Of a stretch of DNA of 64,000 nucleotides, positions 48,701 to 57,380 are shown piece by piece. The translations under genes were made by a program, and so were the position numbers. Location: assembly GCA_963786805.1 (NCBI GenBank), contig CAWBAK010000003.1, forward strand, positions 62,001 through 126,000. The letters are read 5' to 3'. Origin of the DNA: CALGFI01 sp963786805 (GTDB taxonomy: Bacteria; Actinomycetota; UBA4738; HRBIN12). The notes under the pieces are model-generated. The model saw only the letters and a list, made by a program, of their open reading frames with translations, made no database searches and was not told where the DNA came from. Position 1 is the first letter of the stretch. Each line of letters opens with the position of its first letter.

Positions 48701-49594
48701 GCGCAAGAGGCCGACGACCTCGCGGGGCTCGCGCACGCCTACTCACTGCTGCACCTGGCGTACACGCATCTTGGGAGTCCCGAGCGCGTGGCGTATCGAG
48801 GCTTGGCGCTTCCGCTCTACGAGAAGCTCGGCGACCTGACGAGGCAGGGCCACGTCCTCAACAACATGGGGATCGACTCGTACTACGACGGCGAGTGGAC
48901 GGCGGCCATCGAGCTCTACGAGCAGGGTCGGCGAGCGCTCGAGAATGCCGGAGGGTTCGTCGACGCCGCCGACGTGGTCTACAACATCGCGGAGATCGTC
49001 TCGGACCAGGGTCGTCTGGACGAGGCGGAGAAGCTGACACACGAGATCCTCGAGACCTACCGCTCAGCGAGGTACCCCGTCGGTGAGGCGCTGGCGATCG
49101 CGAACCTGGGTCGGATCGCCTCTCGCGCGGGGAGGTTCACCGAGGCGGCGGAGCTCCTGGACGATGCGCGGGATCGGTTCCAGGCGCTCGGCGACGAACG
49201 GTTCGTCCTGGAGATGGAGTGCCGGATCATCGAGCTGTGCGTCTTCATGGACGCCCACGAAGAAGCTCGCCCGAGGATCGGCCACGCGTTCACTCGCATC
49301 CGCAAGATCGGAGGCGTACCCGCGCTCCTTTGCCTCGTCCACCGGCTTCACGCATACACGTTGGCCCAGGCGGGCGATGTCGACGCGGCACGGACCGAGA
49401 TCGAACGCTCGATCGTCGTCGCCCGCGATGCCAACATCCAGTACGAGATGGCGTTGTCCCTCGAGGCGCTCGCCCGTCTCACCGAGGACGAGGCCCGCGC
49501 CGACGCCGCTCGGCAGGAGAGCCAGGCGATCTTCGACCGGTTGGGCGTCGTGGCCACACCGAACGTGCCGGTTCCGCAACTCGCGACGAGCTAA
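45790..49594 (+). CDS. Tandem-cyclase, ATPase and TPR protein resembling soluble adenylyl cyclase (one extra base)
   Basis: About 1,268 residues. Two cyclase domains: C1 has metal-binding Asp39 (FVDISGFT) and Asp89 with Lys85 (LLKFGGDALL) but lacks the Asn/Arg pair. C2 lacks the metal Asp (FVRFDGF) but has Asn363 and Arg367 in GDAVNLTARL. Together they make one composite active site, as in mammalian soluble adenylyl cyclase. A STAND-type ATPase follows (AEPGVGKSRL; LVEDFHWSDE), then helical TPR repeats to the end. One extra G near 46702-46704 breaks C2; removing it gives AAGAPWGSEHDEE. Its TAA overlaps the glnA2 stop. Confidence 0.88.
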
Positions 49595-50919
49595 AGGATG
49601 GGGAGGTAGCGCTCCAGCTCGTACGGCGTGACGTAGGACTTGTACGCGTCCCATTCCTCGCGCTTGTTGCGGATCAGGAACTCGTGGACGTGCTCGCCGA
49701 GCGCCTCGCGTAGCACCTTGGACTCGCTCGCCAGCTCGATCGCCCCGTGCAGGTCGGCCGGGAGCGACCGGATCCCGGCCGCGCGCCGCTCGTCCTCGGT
49801 CATCTCGTAGATGTTGTTCGAGGCCTCGGGCGGCAGCTCGAGCTCGTCCTCGACGCCGGACAGGCCCGCGGCGAGCATCGTCGCGAACGCGAGGTACGGG
49901 TTGCACGCCGGGTCGGGCGACCGGAACTCGATCCGCGTCGCCTCCTCCTTGCCGGGCTTGTACTGGGGAACGCGGACGAGCGCCGAGCGGTTCCGCCGCG
50001 CCCAGCACACGTAGACCGGCGCCTCGTACCCGGGGATCAGACGCTTGTACGAGTTCACCCACTGGTTCGTGACGAGCGTGATCTCGGGCGCATGCGCCAG
50101 GATGCCCGCGATGTACTGCTTCGCGATCTTCGACAGGTGGTACTCGTCGCCCTCTTGGAAGAACGCGTTGCGGTCGCCGGTGAACAACGACTGGTGGGTG
50201 TGCATCCCGCTCCCGTTCACGCCCATCACCGGCTTGGGCATGAACGTCGCGTAGATCCCGAACTCCTGCGCGACCTCCTTCACCGTGAGCCGGTACGACA
50301 TCACGTTGTCGGCCATCGTCAGCGCGTCGGCGTACCGCAGGTCGATCTCATGCTGGCTGGGCGCGACCTCGTGGTGCACGTACTCGACGGGGATCCCCAT
50401 CGCCTCGAGGTACGCGACCGTCCGCTTGCGCCAATCGGTCGCCAGGTCGAGCGGCGTCTCGTCGAAGTACCCGCCCTGGTCCAGGAACGACGGATCGTCC
50501 GCCGATTTGAAGTAGAAGTACTCGAGCTCAGGCCCGACGTAGAAGGTGTAGCCGAGATCGGCGGCGCGCTGGAGCTGGCGCTTCAACACGTACCGGGGGT
50601 CGCCCTCGAACGGCGTGCCGTCGGGGTTGAACACGTCGCAGAACATCCGGGCCACCTGCGCCTCGGTCTTCCACGGGATCACCTGGAAGGTGGCCGGGTC
50701 CGGGATCGCGACCATGTCCGATTCCTGGATCCGGCTGAACCCGTCGATCGACGAGCCGTCGAACCCCATGCCTTCGGTGAACGCGCCTTCCAGCTCCTGC
50801 GACGTGATCGTGAAGGCCTTCAGGAACCCGAGCACGTCGGTGAACCACAGTCGGATGTAGCGGATTCCGCGCTCCTCGATCGTGCGCAGAACGAACTCCG
50901 CTTCGTTGGAAAGGGTCAT
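49591..50919 (-). CDS. glnA2: Glutamine synthetase type I, GlnA2-like
   Basis: 442-residue GSI of the shorter GlnA2 type. Ammonia and ATP-binding features include GMGFDGSSIDGFSRIQESD (near 50740), GPELEYFYF, the HHEVAPSQHEID block, MGVNGSGMHTHQSL and RSPDPACNPYLA. At the usual adenylylation position it has NNIYEMT rather than the DLYDLPP motif of the other copy, so GlnE control is less certain. The ATG lies six bases after TACCCT (leaderless), and a GlnR-type box sits about 42 bp upstream. Gene order glnA2-glnE-(...)-glnA1 resembles mycobacteria. Confidence 0.92.
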   Translation of the reverse strand: MTLSNEAEFVLRTIEERGIRYIRLWFTDVLGFLKAFTITSQELEGAFTEGMGFDGSSIDGFSRIQESDMVAIPDPATFQVIPWKTEAQVARMFCDVFNPDGTPFEGDPRYVLKRQLQRAADLGYTFYVGPELEYFYFKSADDPSFLDQGGYFDETPLDLATDWRKRTVAYLEAMGIPVEYVHHEVAPSQHEIDLRYADALTMADNVMSYRLTVKEVAQEFGIYATFMPKPVMGVNGSGMHTHQSLFTGDRNAFFQEGDEYHLSKIAKQYIAGILAHAPEITLVTNQWVNSYKRLIPGYEAPVYVCWARRNRSALVRVPQYKPGKEEATRIEFRSPDPACNPYLAFATMLAAGLSGVEDELELPPEASNNIYEMTEDERRAAGIRSLPADLHGAIELASESKVLREALGEHVHEFLIRNKREEWDAYKSYVTPYELERYLPIL

Positions 50920-50925
50920 GCTCCG

Positions 50926-50931
50926 AGGGTA
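50926..50931 (-). promoter_or_regulatory. -10 element of leaderless glnA2
   Basis: Minus-strand TACCCT is followed by six bases and the ATG at 50919. No good -35 is seen; the GlnR-like half-sites lie where an activator would compensate. Confidence 0.6.
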
Positions 50932-50941
50932 GCCGAGGTGG

Positions 50942-50968
50942 GTTCGAGCCCCGTTACGGCATCGTTAA
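50942..50968 (-). promoter_or_regulatory. GlnR-type direct-repeat box upstream of glnA2
   Basis: On the minus strand: TTAAC, 6 nt, GTAAC, 6 nt, CGAAC, i.e. half-sites spaced 11 nt start to start. The centre of the first pair is about 42 bp upstream of the inferred transcription start at the ATG. The pattern matches the published gTnAC-n6-GaAAC style of GlnR sites (also bound by MtrA/PhoP). The box also lies about 90 bp upstream of the divergent glnE promoter and could affect both. Confidence 0.65.
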
Positions 50969-51076
50969 CTCTGCCCGAACGCGTGCGTGGCAAGGGCGCC
51001 CAGGGATGGCTTCGTCGAAGCCGGACGAGCTCGGGGACGATAATCCGTTCGTGCCGGACGCGACGGATCCCCTCTC

Positions 51077-53720
51077 GTGTTGACGCCCGAGGTGCTCGGG
51101 CGAACACTCGCGGACGCACCCGATCCCGAGCTCGCGCGCGTCGCGATCTCCCGTGTCGGCGAGGATCCGGCGGCACGGGCGGTCCTCGCCCGCGACGACG
51201 TCCTCCCGGTTGCCGTCCGGCTGCTCGGCTTCTCCACCGCGGCGACCGACTTCCTCGTCGCGCATCCCGATGAGGTCGTTTCGCTCGCCGACGTGCGGTC
51301 CCGTACCCGAGCGGAACTCGACACCGAGCTCGCGGCGGACGTCGAACGGCTCGGTTCCCCCGACGCGCTGCGACGGTTCCGGCGACGCGCGATGCTCAGG
51401 GTCGCCGCCCGCGATCTCGGCGGCGCCCGGTTGGAGGAGATCGTCGAGGAGATCTCGGCGATCGCCGAGTCGTGCCTCTCGCACGCGTGCGTCTCCGTGG
51501 GTGCGGAGCACCTGGCGGTGATCGGACTCGGGAAGCTGGGCGGACACGAGCTGAACTACGCCTCGGACGTCGACGTCGTGTTCGTTCACGGCGAGGGCGG
51601 AGGCGCGGAGCAGGAACCCGCCGACCGGGTCGCCGCGGAGCTGATCCGGCTCCTGTCCGACCCGACGTCGGAGGGACTCGCGCTCCGCATCGACCCGACG
51701 CTCCGCCCGGGAGGCCGCGGCGGCGCGCTGTCGCGTTCGCTCGACGCGATGCGCGAGTACTACGCGAACCAGGCGGCGACCTGGGAGCGGCAAGCGCTGC
51801 TGAAAGCGCGTCCCGTCGCCGGAGATCTCGATCTCGGCGAGAGGTTCGTCTCGATGGTGGCCCCGTTCGTGTATCCGGAGGAGCTTGCGCCGCAGGCGAT
51901 CGACGAGGTTCGTCAGGTCAAGGTCCGGCTGGAGGAGTACGTCCGGGCGCGGGGCAAGGCCGCGATCGAGGTCAAGCGCGGCTGGGGCGGGATCCGCGAC
52001 GTCGAGTTCGCCGTCCAGCTCCTGCAGATCGTCCACGGCCGCCGCGACGAGCGGCTCCGCGAGCCGAACACGCTCGCGGCGCTGTCCGCGCTCGCGGCGG
52101 CCGGGTACGTGGCCGAGGCCGACGCGGACGCGCTCGCCGACGCGTACCGGTTCCTGCGGACGCTCGAGCACCGGCTGCAGATGGTGCGCGACCTGCAGAC
52201 GCACGAGCTTCCCGCGGGCCGGGCGGCCCGGAACACGCTGGCTCGATCGCTCGGTCTCGACGGACCGGACGAGCTGCAGTCCGAGTACGAACGGCAGACC
52301 TCGCTCGTGCGCGGATCTGCACGAGCGGCTCTTCTACCGCCCGTTGCTCGAGGCGTTCGCCGGCCGGCGCGCGCCGCGGCCGGGCGTCGACCGGCCCGCG
52401 ACCGAGGAGCTCCTGGCCGGCCTGGGGTTCCGCCGGCCGTCCGAGGCCTACGAGGTCCTCGGCCGTCTCGTCGACCCCGGGACCCGACTGGGCATGGTGC
52501 TGGAGCATCTCTTCCCGGTCATCGCGCCCCCGCTCGCGCTCGCCTCGAACCCCGACGCTGCGCTCGTTCGTCTCGAGCGCGTCGCCGCGGCGGTCGGCGA
52601 CGATCCCGCGGTCGCCGATGCACTGGCGAACGACCCGGGCGCGGCTCGGCGCCTCGGCCACCTCGTCTCGGCGAGCTCGTTCGCCACCGACCTCCTCACG
52701 GCGCGTCCCGAGCGCGTCCGCGCGCTCGAGGACGGTGCGGAGGCGGCCGACGCGGGCGGAGCCCTGGCTGCCGTGGTCGCCCGGTACGCCGGTCGCGAGC
52801 TGCCTCCGAAGGAGACGGGGCTCGCGCTGTCGGGCGTCGCCGACCGGGTGGTGCGCGAGGCGTTCGAAGCCGTCGGCCCCGACCTTCCCGTCGCGGTGAT
52901 CGGGTTCGGCAAGCTCGGCGCGGAGGAGCTGAACTTCGCCTCCGACCTCGACGTGATGTTCGTCTACGAGGGTGAGGGCCCGGACGAGCTCCGCCGAGGG
53001 GTCCAGATCGCGGAACGCGTCATCGCCGGGATCCGCGACGCCGGATGGGAGCCGGACGCCGACCTCCGGCCCGAGGGGAGAAGCGGTCCGCTCGCGAAAT
53101 CGTTCGCCGCGTACCTCGAGTACTGGGAGCGATACGCCGAGACGTGGGAGTTCCAGTCGCTGACCCGCGCGCGTTTCGTGGCGGGAGACGAGCAGCTCGG
53201 GCGGCGGTTCGTCTCGTTCGCGTCGGACTTCGCGTATCCCGAATACCTGCCGGTCGAGCGGGCGAGCGAGATCCGCCGGATGCGTGAACGGATCGAGCAG
53301 GAGCGCGTGCGCCCGCCCGAGGCGGCGAGGTTCCATTTCAAGCTCGGATACGGATCGCTGGCAGACGTGCAGTTCGCCGTCGAGCTCTCGCTGATGCGAT
53401 TCGGAGGCTCGCATCCGGAGGTGCGGACGAGGAGGACACTCGAAGCGATCGAGAAGCTGGCGGAGACGCGCCTCATCGAGGACGGCGCGGCGCTCGCGCT
53501 CGGCGAGGCCTTCACGTTCCTGTCCGACGTGAAGAACGCGCTCGAGGTCGACCGGCGCGTGCATGCCGAGGCGATCCCGGCGTCGCCCGAGGAGCAGCTC
53601 GCGCTGGCCCGCCGTCTGGGGTTCGAGGAGTATCCGCGTCAGACGTTCCTGCAGGAGTACCGGCGCATCACGCGCCGCGCGCGTCGCGCGATGGAACGGG
53701 TCTTCTACGAGGAGGGATGA
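51077..53720 (+). CDS. glnE: Glutamine synthetase adenylyltransferase GlnE (one extra base)
   Basis: Bifunctional adenylyltransferase/adenylyl-removing enzyme controlling GlnA1. Two nucleotidyltransferase domains are clear: GLGKLGGHELNYASDVDVVF (near 51526) and GFGKLGAEELNFASDLDVMF (near 52899), each with the DxD metal site. Each is followed by a helical domain with RDVEFAVQLLQ or ADVQFAVELSL. The frame changes at 52313-52314, where one extra G (CGCGGAT) breaks LVRDLHERLFYRP. Repaired, it is about 880 residues, somewhat shorter than mycobacterial GlnE. GTG start; a GATAAT -10 box (51039-51044) lies upstream. Its TGA overlaps the next start. Confidence 0.93.
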
Positions 53721-54121
53721 GGGTGGAACGGCGGAACATCTCTTCCGGGTCGCCGTACGAACCGGTGATCGGATTCTCGAGGGCGGTGGTCGCCGGGCAT
53801 CACGTGAGCGTCTCGGGCACCTCGCCGATCATGTCGGACGGCGGGGAACCGCCGTCCGACGCGGAAGGGCAGGCGAGGCGCGTACTCGAGATCATCCTCG
53901 CCGCCCTGACGGAGGCCGGTGCTACGGCGGAGCACGTCGTCCGCACGCGGACGTACCTCACTCGTACCGAGGACTGGGAGCAGGTCGGTCGCGTCCACGG
54001 TGAGGTCTTCGGACACGTGCGACCCGCGAACACCGTCATCGTCGTCACCGGGTTCATCGACCCGCGGTGGCTGCTCGAGATGGAAGCGGACGCGATCCTT
54101 CCAGAGAGCGGTCCGGCGTAG
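53717..54121 (+). CDS. RidA family protein
   Basis: 134-residue RidA/YjgF/YER057c-type protein. Canonical members hydrolyse reactive enamines and imines from amino acid metabolism; this one ends with VVTGFIDPRWLLEMEADAIL, close to the family signature. The Arg that binds the carboxylate in catalytic members corresponds to the VVRTRTYLTRTEDW region, so activity is plausible. ATG start within the glnE stop (ATGA), hence co-translated with glnE. Confidence 0.88.
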   Translation: MRVERRNISSGSPYEPVIGFSRAVVAGHHVSVSGTSPIMSDGGEPPSDAEGQARRVLEIILAALTEAGATAEHVVRTRTYLTRTEDWEQVGRVHGEVFGHVRPANTVIVVTGFIDPRWLLEMEADAILPESGPA

Positions 54122-54133
54122 CGCGGACGCCCC

Positions 54134-55030
54134 TCAGATCCGGTCGATCGCGCGGACCTCCATCCGCGGTCCGAACGCCGGTGGCCGGATGCCACCCGCC
54201 TCGAGGAGGAGTTGCACCCGGCCGCGGTGCGGGCGGTAGGGCTCGAGGAGCTCGAGCATCCGCTCGTCGGTCCCGCGCGGCTCTCCGGCGAGCGCCCACG
54301 CGACGATGTTCGGCACGTGGAAGTCGCCGACCGAGACCGCGTCGGCGTCGCCGAGAGCGGTGCGCGCCACCTCGGCGACCGACCACGGGCCGAGGCCTGG
54401 GAGCATCCCGATCCGTTGCTCGGCCTCGGCGACGGGCAGGTCGATCGCGGCGTCGAGCCACGCCGCGCGACCGCAGACGTCGCGCAGCACCTGCGCGCGG
54501 CGGCGCTCGACGCCGAACGGATGGAACGCGTAGTACGGAAGGGCGGCGACCCGTGCCGGATCGGGCGGGAGCGTCAACGACGCAGGTCCCGGAGCTGGCT
54601 CGGCGAGTGCCCTCGTGAGGCGCCGGTACGCGCGCCTCGCCTCGAGTCCGGTGACCTTCTGCTCGAGGACGACGGGGATCAGGCGCTCGGTGACGAGTCC
54701 GGTGCGCGGGATCCGCAGCCCCGGGAGTCGTCGCCACAGGTCTCGAACGATCCCGACCGAGGGCGCGAAGCCTGAGTCGTCATCGGATGCGCCGCACCAC
54801 TCAGGCGAACGGTCGATGAGCCAGCCCGACCCCGACCCCCAGGTCTCGACGTCGACCCCGCCGTCGGCCGGCGAGAACCGAACCGTGGCCGGACCATCGG
54901 GGGTCCGCGACGCGCGCCACACCTCGGCTCCAACGATCCGCATCGTCGGGTCGCCCGCGCCACGCAGCAGCGGCAGGAGCGTCAGCGCCAGGTCGATCGG
55001 TCGCGCCGTCGGAATGAAACGAGAGGGCAC
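54134..55030 (-). CDS. DNA-3-methyladenine glycosylase II-like (HhH-GPD)
   Basis: 298-residue base-excision repair glycosylase of the AlkA/HhH-GPD type. The helix-hairpin-helix reads LPGLGPWSVAEVAR (near 54390), followed by the catalytic Asp in AVSVGDFHVPN. The C-terminal tail ends with a PHRGRVQLLLE helix. The N-terminal 90 residues are a beta domain, as in AlkA. It removes alkylated bases in the family. A 32-bp perfect palindrome separates it from glnA1 on the same strand. Confidence 0.87.
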   Translation of the reverse strand: MPSRFIPTARPIDLALTLLPLLRGAGDPTMRIVGAEVWRASRTPDGPATVRFSPADGGVDVETWGSGSGWLIDRSPEWCGASDDDSGFAPSVGIVRDLWRRLPGLRIPRTGLVTERLIPVVLEQKVTGLEARRAYRRLTRALAEPAPGPASLTLPPDPARVAALPYYAFHPFGVERRRAQVLRDVCGRAAWLDAAIDLPVAEAEQRIGMLPGLGPWSVAEVARTALGDADAVSVGDFHVPNIVAWALAGEPRGTDERMLELLEPYRPHRGRVQLLLEAGGIRPPAFGPRMEVRAIDRI

Positions 55031-55059
55031 CGCAGAAGGCTACGCCGCCGACGAGATGA

Positions 55060-55091
55060 GCGAGGGGCCGGGCGATCGCCCGGCCCCTCGC
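55060..55091 (-). terminator. 32-bp perfect palindrome, candidate glnA1 terminator
   Basis: GCGAGGGGCCGGGCGA and its exact complement form a 16-bp-arm hairpin about 18 nt past the glnA1 stop codon, before the glycosylase gene. There is no U-tract on the minus-strand transcript, so it would be a U-less (I-shaped) terminator of the sort proposed for GC-rich actinobacteria. A T-run on the opposite strand (near 55106-55111) has no gene upstream to terminate. Confidence 0.6.
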
Positions 55092-55109
55092 GCAGAACGT
55101 TCGGTCTTT

Positions 55110-56540
55110 TTACAGGTCGTAGTAGAGCGAGAACTCATACGGGTGCGGACGCAGGCGCACCTGGTCGAGCTCGTGCAGGCGCTTGTACTCGATCCACGTG
55201 TCGATCACGTCTTGTGTGAAGACACCGCCCTCGAGCAACCACTGGTGGTCGTTCTCGAGCGCGTCGAGGACCTCCTCGAGCGAGCCCGGCACCTGCTTGA
55301 CCGTCGCCTTCTCCTGCGGCGGAAGGTCGTACAGGTCCTTGTCGATCGGCTCGGGCGGCTCGATCTTGTTCTTCACGCCGTCCAGGCCCGCCATGAGCAT
55401 GGCCGAGAACGCCAGGTACGGGTTGCACGAGGGATCCGGCGTGCGGAACTCGAGCCGCTTGGCGCCCGGGTTCTTGAAGTACTGCGGGATCCGAACGCAC
55501 GCGCTGCGGTTCCGCTGCGAGTACACGAGGTTGATCGGCGCCTCGTAGCCCGGCACGAGCCGGCGGTACGAGTTCGTCGTCGGGTTGGTGAAGGCGAGCA
55601 GCGAGGGCGCGTGGGAGATCAGGCCCCCGATGTACCAGCGGGCCATGTCGGAGATGCCGGCGTAGCCGACCTCGTCCCAGAACAGGTTCTCGTCGTTCTT
55701 CCACAGGCTCTGGTGCGTGTGCATCCCCGAGCCGTTGTCCTGGAAGAGCGGCTTCGGCATGAACGTGACCGTCTTGCCGGCCGCGTGGGCCGTGTTCTTG
55801 ACGACGTACTTGTACTTCATGACGTTGTCGGCGGTCGCGAGCATCGTGCCGTACCGCATGTCGATCTCGGCCTGCCCGGCCGTGCCCACCTCGTGGTGGT
55901 GCACCTCGATCTTGATCCCGACCTTCTCCAGGTTCACCACCATCTCCGAGCGCAGGTCCTGGTAGTGGTCCATCGGGGGCAGCGGGAAGTAGCCCTCCTT
56001 GTACCGAGGCTTGTAGCCGAGGTTCGGCTCGCCCGTGAGTTCGCGATCGCGGCCCGAGTTCCACACGCCCTCGATCGCGTCGATGTAGTAGTAGCCCTCG
56101 TGCTGGTTCTGATCGAACCGGATCGAGTCGAAGATGTAGAACTCGCATTCCGGTCCCCAGAACGACGTATCTGCGATCCCGGTCTGCTTCAGGTAGAGCT
56201 CGGCCTTCCGAGCGATGTAGCGCGGGTCGCGCGAGTACATCTCTCCGGTCACCGGGTCCTTGACGAAGCAGTTGATGTTCAGCGTCGTGTGCGCCGTGAA
56301 CGGGTCGAGGAACGCCGTGTCGGGATCGGGGACCAGGAGCATGTCGGACTCCTGGATCTCCTGGAACCCGCGGATCGACGAGCCGTCGAACCCAAGCCCG
56401 TCCTCGAAGCTGTCTTCGCTGAGCTCCGAGACCGGGATGGAGAAGTGCTGCATCAGCCCCGGCAGGTCGGAGAACCGAAGATCGACGATCTGGGTTCCCG
56501 ACTCCTTCGCCAGGGCAAGGACGTCCTTCGGTGTGGCCAT
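55110..56540 (-). CDS. glnA1: Glutamine synthetase type I, GlnA1
   Basis: 476-residue GSI, the adenylylated type. Conserved blocks: GLGFDGSSIRGFQEIQESDM (near 56400), GPECEFYIFD, HHHEVGTAGQAEIDMRYG (near 55870), NGSGMHTHQSLW and RTPDPSCNPYLAF. The adenylylation motif KDLYDLPP places the target Tyr near residue 404, as in mycobacterial GlnA1; GlnE from the same island should modify it. RBS AAGGGGAGG before the ATG. The upstream region has a TACCCT -10 box and a three-half-site GlnR box. Confidence 0.97.
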   Translation of the reverse strand: MATPKDVLALAKESGTQIVDLRFSDLPGLMQHFSIPVSELSEDSFEDGLGFDGSSIRGFQEIQESDMLLVPDPDTAFLDPFTAHTTLNINCFVKDPVTGEMYSRDPRYIARKAELYLKQTGIADTSFWGPECEFYIFDSIRFDQNQHEGYYYIDAIEGVWNSGRDRELTGEPNLGYKPRYKEGYFPLPPMDHYQDLRSEMVVNLEKVGIKIEVHHHEVGTAGQAEIDMRYGTMLATADNVMKYKYVVKNTAHAAGKTVTFMPKPLFQDNGSGMHTHQSLWKNDENLFWDEVGYAGISDMARWYIGGLISHAPSLLAFTNPTTNSYRRLVPGYEAPINLVYSQRNRSACVRIPQYFKNPGAKRLEFRTPDPSCNPYLAFSAMLMAGLDGVKNKIEPPEPIDKDLYDLPPQEKATVKQVPGSLEEVLDALENDHQWLLEGGVFTQDVIDTWIEYKRLHELDQVRLRPHPYEFSLYYDL

Positions 56541-56576
56541 ACCTTCGCCCTCCCCTTCGTTCGATGGGACGGGTTC

Positions 56577-56582
56577 AGGGTA
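56577..56582 (-). promoter_or_regulatory. -10 element of glnA1
   Basis: Minus-strand TACCCT gives a predicted start near 56570 and a leader of about 30 nt containing the glnA1 ribosome binding site. It is the same hexamer as at glnA2. Confidence 0.5.
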
Positions 56583-56603
56583 GGAGCGCGAACGGGGCGG
56601 ACG

Positions 56604-56630
56604 GTTTCCGGCGCGTTAACTCTGCGTTAC
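56604..56630 (-). promoter_or_regulatory. GlnR-type three-half-site box upstream of glnA1
   Basis: On the minus strand GTAAC, 6 nt, TTAAC, 6 nt, GAAAC: three half-sites with exact 11-nt spacing, the last matching the GaAAC half of the GlnR consensus. The centre of the proximal pair is about 41-42 bp upstream of the inferred start, the same geometry as at glnA2. The box runs into the stop codon of the upstream small gene. Confidence 0.7.
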
Positions 56631-56930
56631 CGGACGGCGGACGACCGCCGTCGGCGACGGATCCCAGTCCCGGATCAGGTCGGCGACCTTCGCGAGGAGC
56701 GCGACTCCGCCGGCGACCTCGACCAGGCGTCCGACGGGCGTTCGGAAGAACGGGTGCCGCAGGATCGCCGGTGCCGCCAGCACGAGCGCGCGCGCCGCGA
56801 TCGCCCGGTAGCGGCGGCCCTGCTCCGACGCGAGCCAGGCCCGAGCCTCATCGGCTCCCCGAGCGAGGGCGTCCTCGAGCTCCTGCGCGAGGACGCGGAG
56901 CTCGGCACGGGAGGGTATCGAACCGGTCAC
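56616..56930 (-). CDS. Small protein of unknown function
   Basis: 104-residue protein, not recognised. The N-terminal half is a charged amphipathic helix (ELRVLAQELEDALARGADEA), then a hydrophobic stretch (ARALVLAAPAI) and another (LVEVAGGVALLAKVADLI), so it may be membrane-associated. GTG 56930 was chosen because TACGCT (56937-56942, minus strand) lies six bases before it; a longer open frame to 56978 lacks any start signal. It is directly upstream of glnA1, and its end contains part of the GlnR-type box. Confidence 0.5.
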   Translation of the reverse strand: MTGSIPSRAELRVLAQELEDALARGADEARAWLASEQGRRYRAIAARALVLAAPAILRHPFFRTPVGRLVEVAGGVALLAKVADLIRDWDPSPTAVVRRPVTQS

Positions 56931-56936
56931 GGTTCG

Positions 56937-56942
56937 AGCGTA
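56937..56942 (-). promoter_or_regulatory. -10 element of a leaderless gene
   Basis: Minus-strand TACGCT is followed by six bases and GTG 56930. Confidence 0.55.
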
Positions 56943-57043
56943 CCCACGCAGAGGGACCCCGGAACGCATGTCGGGCACGCTACCGGAGGTTTTCGGGAAA
57001 GCCCGGATCCAGCGGGACGAAGCGCCGGTCGATTGGGAACAGC

Positions 57044-57355
57044 ATGGAGGTCCTCGCCACCCCCGAGGTACGGTCGATGATCCGCGAGAACGGCGGGCTG
57101 TTGTTCGTGACCCTCTCGCCGCTCGCGAGCATCCGGGGGGCGATGCGGCGGCTGTTGACCTCGACGAACCTTCCCGATGACGCGCTCGACTATCAACGGT
57201 TCGAGACGGAGGGGTTCGTGGTCTTCCTCGAGCCGGGCATCCACGCCCCGCGGGAGCTGCATCTCCAGATGGTGGGTTGGCTTCATCGCCGTCTGAAGGC
57301 CTTCTGGAACGGTTACGCCTTCGTGCCCCCGAGGATCCGACCCGCCGAGCAGTGA
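57044..57355 (+). CDS. Small conserved-looking protein of unknown function
   Basis: 103-residue soluble protein, not recognised. MEVLATPEVRSMIRENGGLL is followed by LFVTLSPLASIRGAMRRLLT, GFVVFLEPGIHAPRELHLQM and WLHRRLKAFWNGYAFVPPR. The regular alternation of strand and amphipathic helix and the abundance of aromatic and basic residues argue that it is coding. It lies between the small gene upstream of glnA1 and glnR, convergent with glnR. Confidence 0.6.
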   Translation: MEVLATPEVRSMIRENGGLLFVTLSPLASIRGAMRRLLTSTNLPDDALDYQRFETEGFVVFLEPGIHAPRELHLQMVGWLHRRLKAFWNGYAFVPPRIRPAEQ

Positions 57356-57380
57356 CCTCGGGAGCGCTCCGGGCGGAACC

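Noticed and set aside
51051..51083. Leaderless glnE start at GTG 51051
   Set aside because: Although a GATAAT box precedes it by six bases, this frame meets a stop after ten codons; GTG 51077 is used instead.
55101..55111. Rho-independent terminator on the plus strand (palindrome plus T-run)
   Set aside because: No plus-strand gene precedes it; the T-run is the complement of the end of glnA1, and 10 nt separate it from the hairpin.
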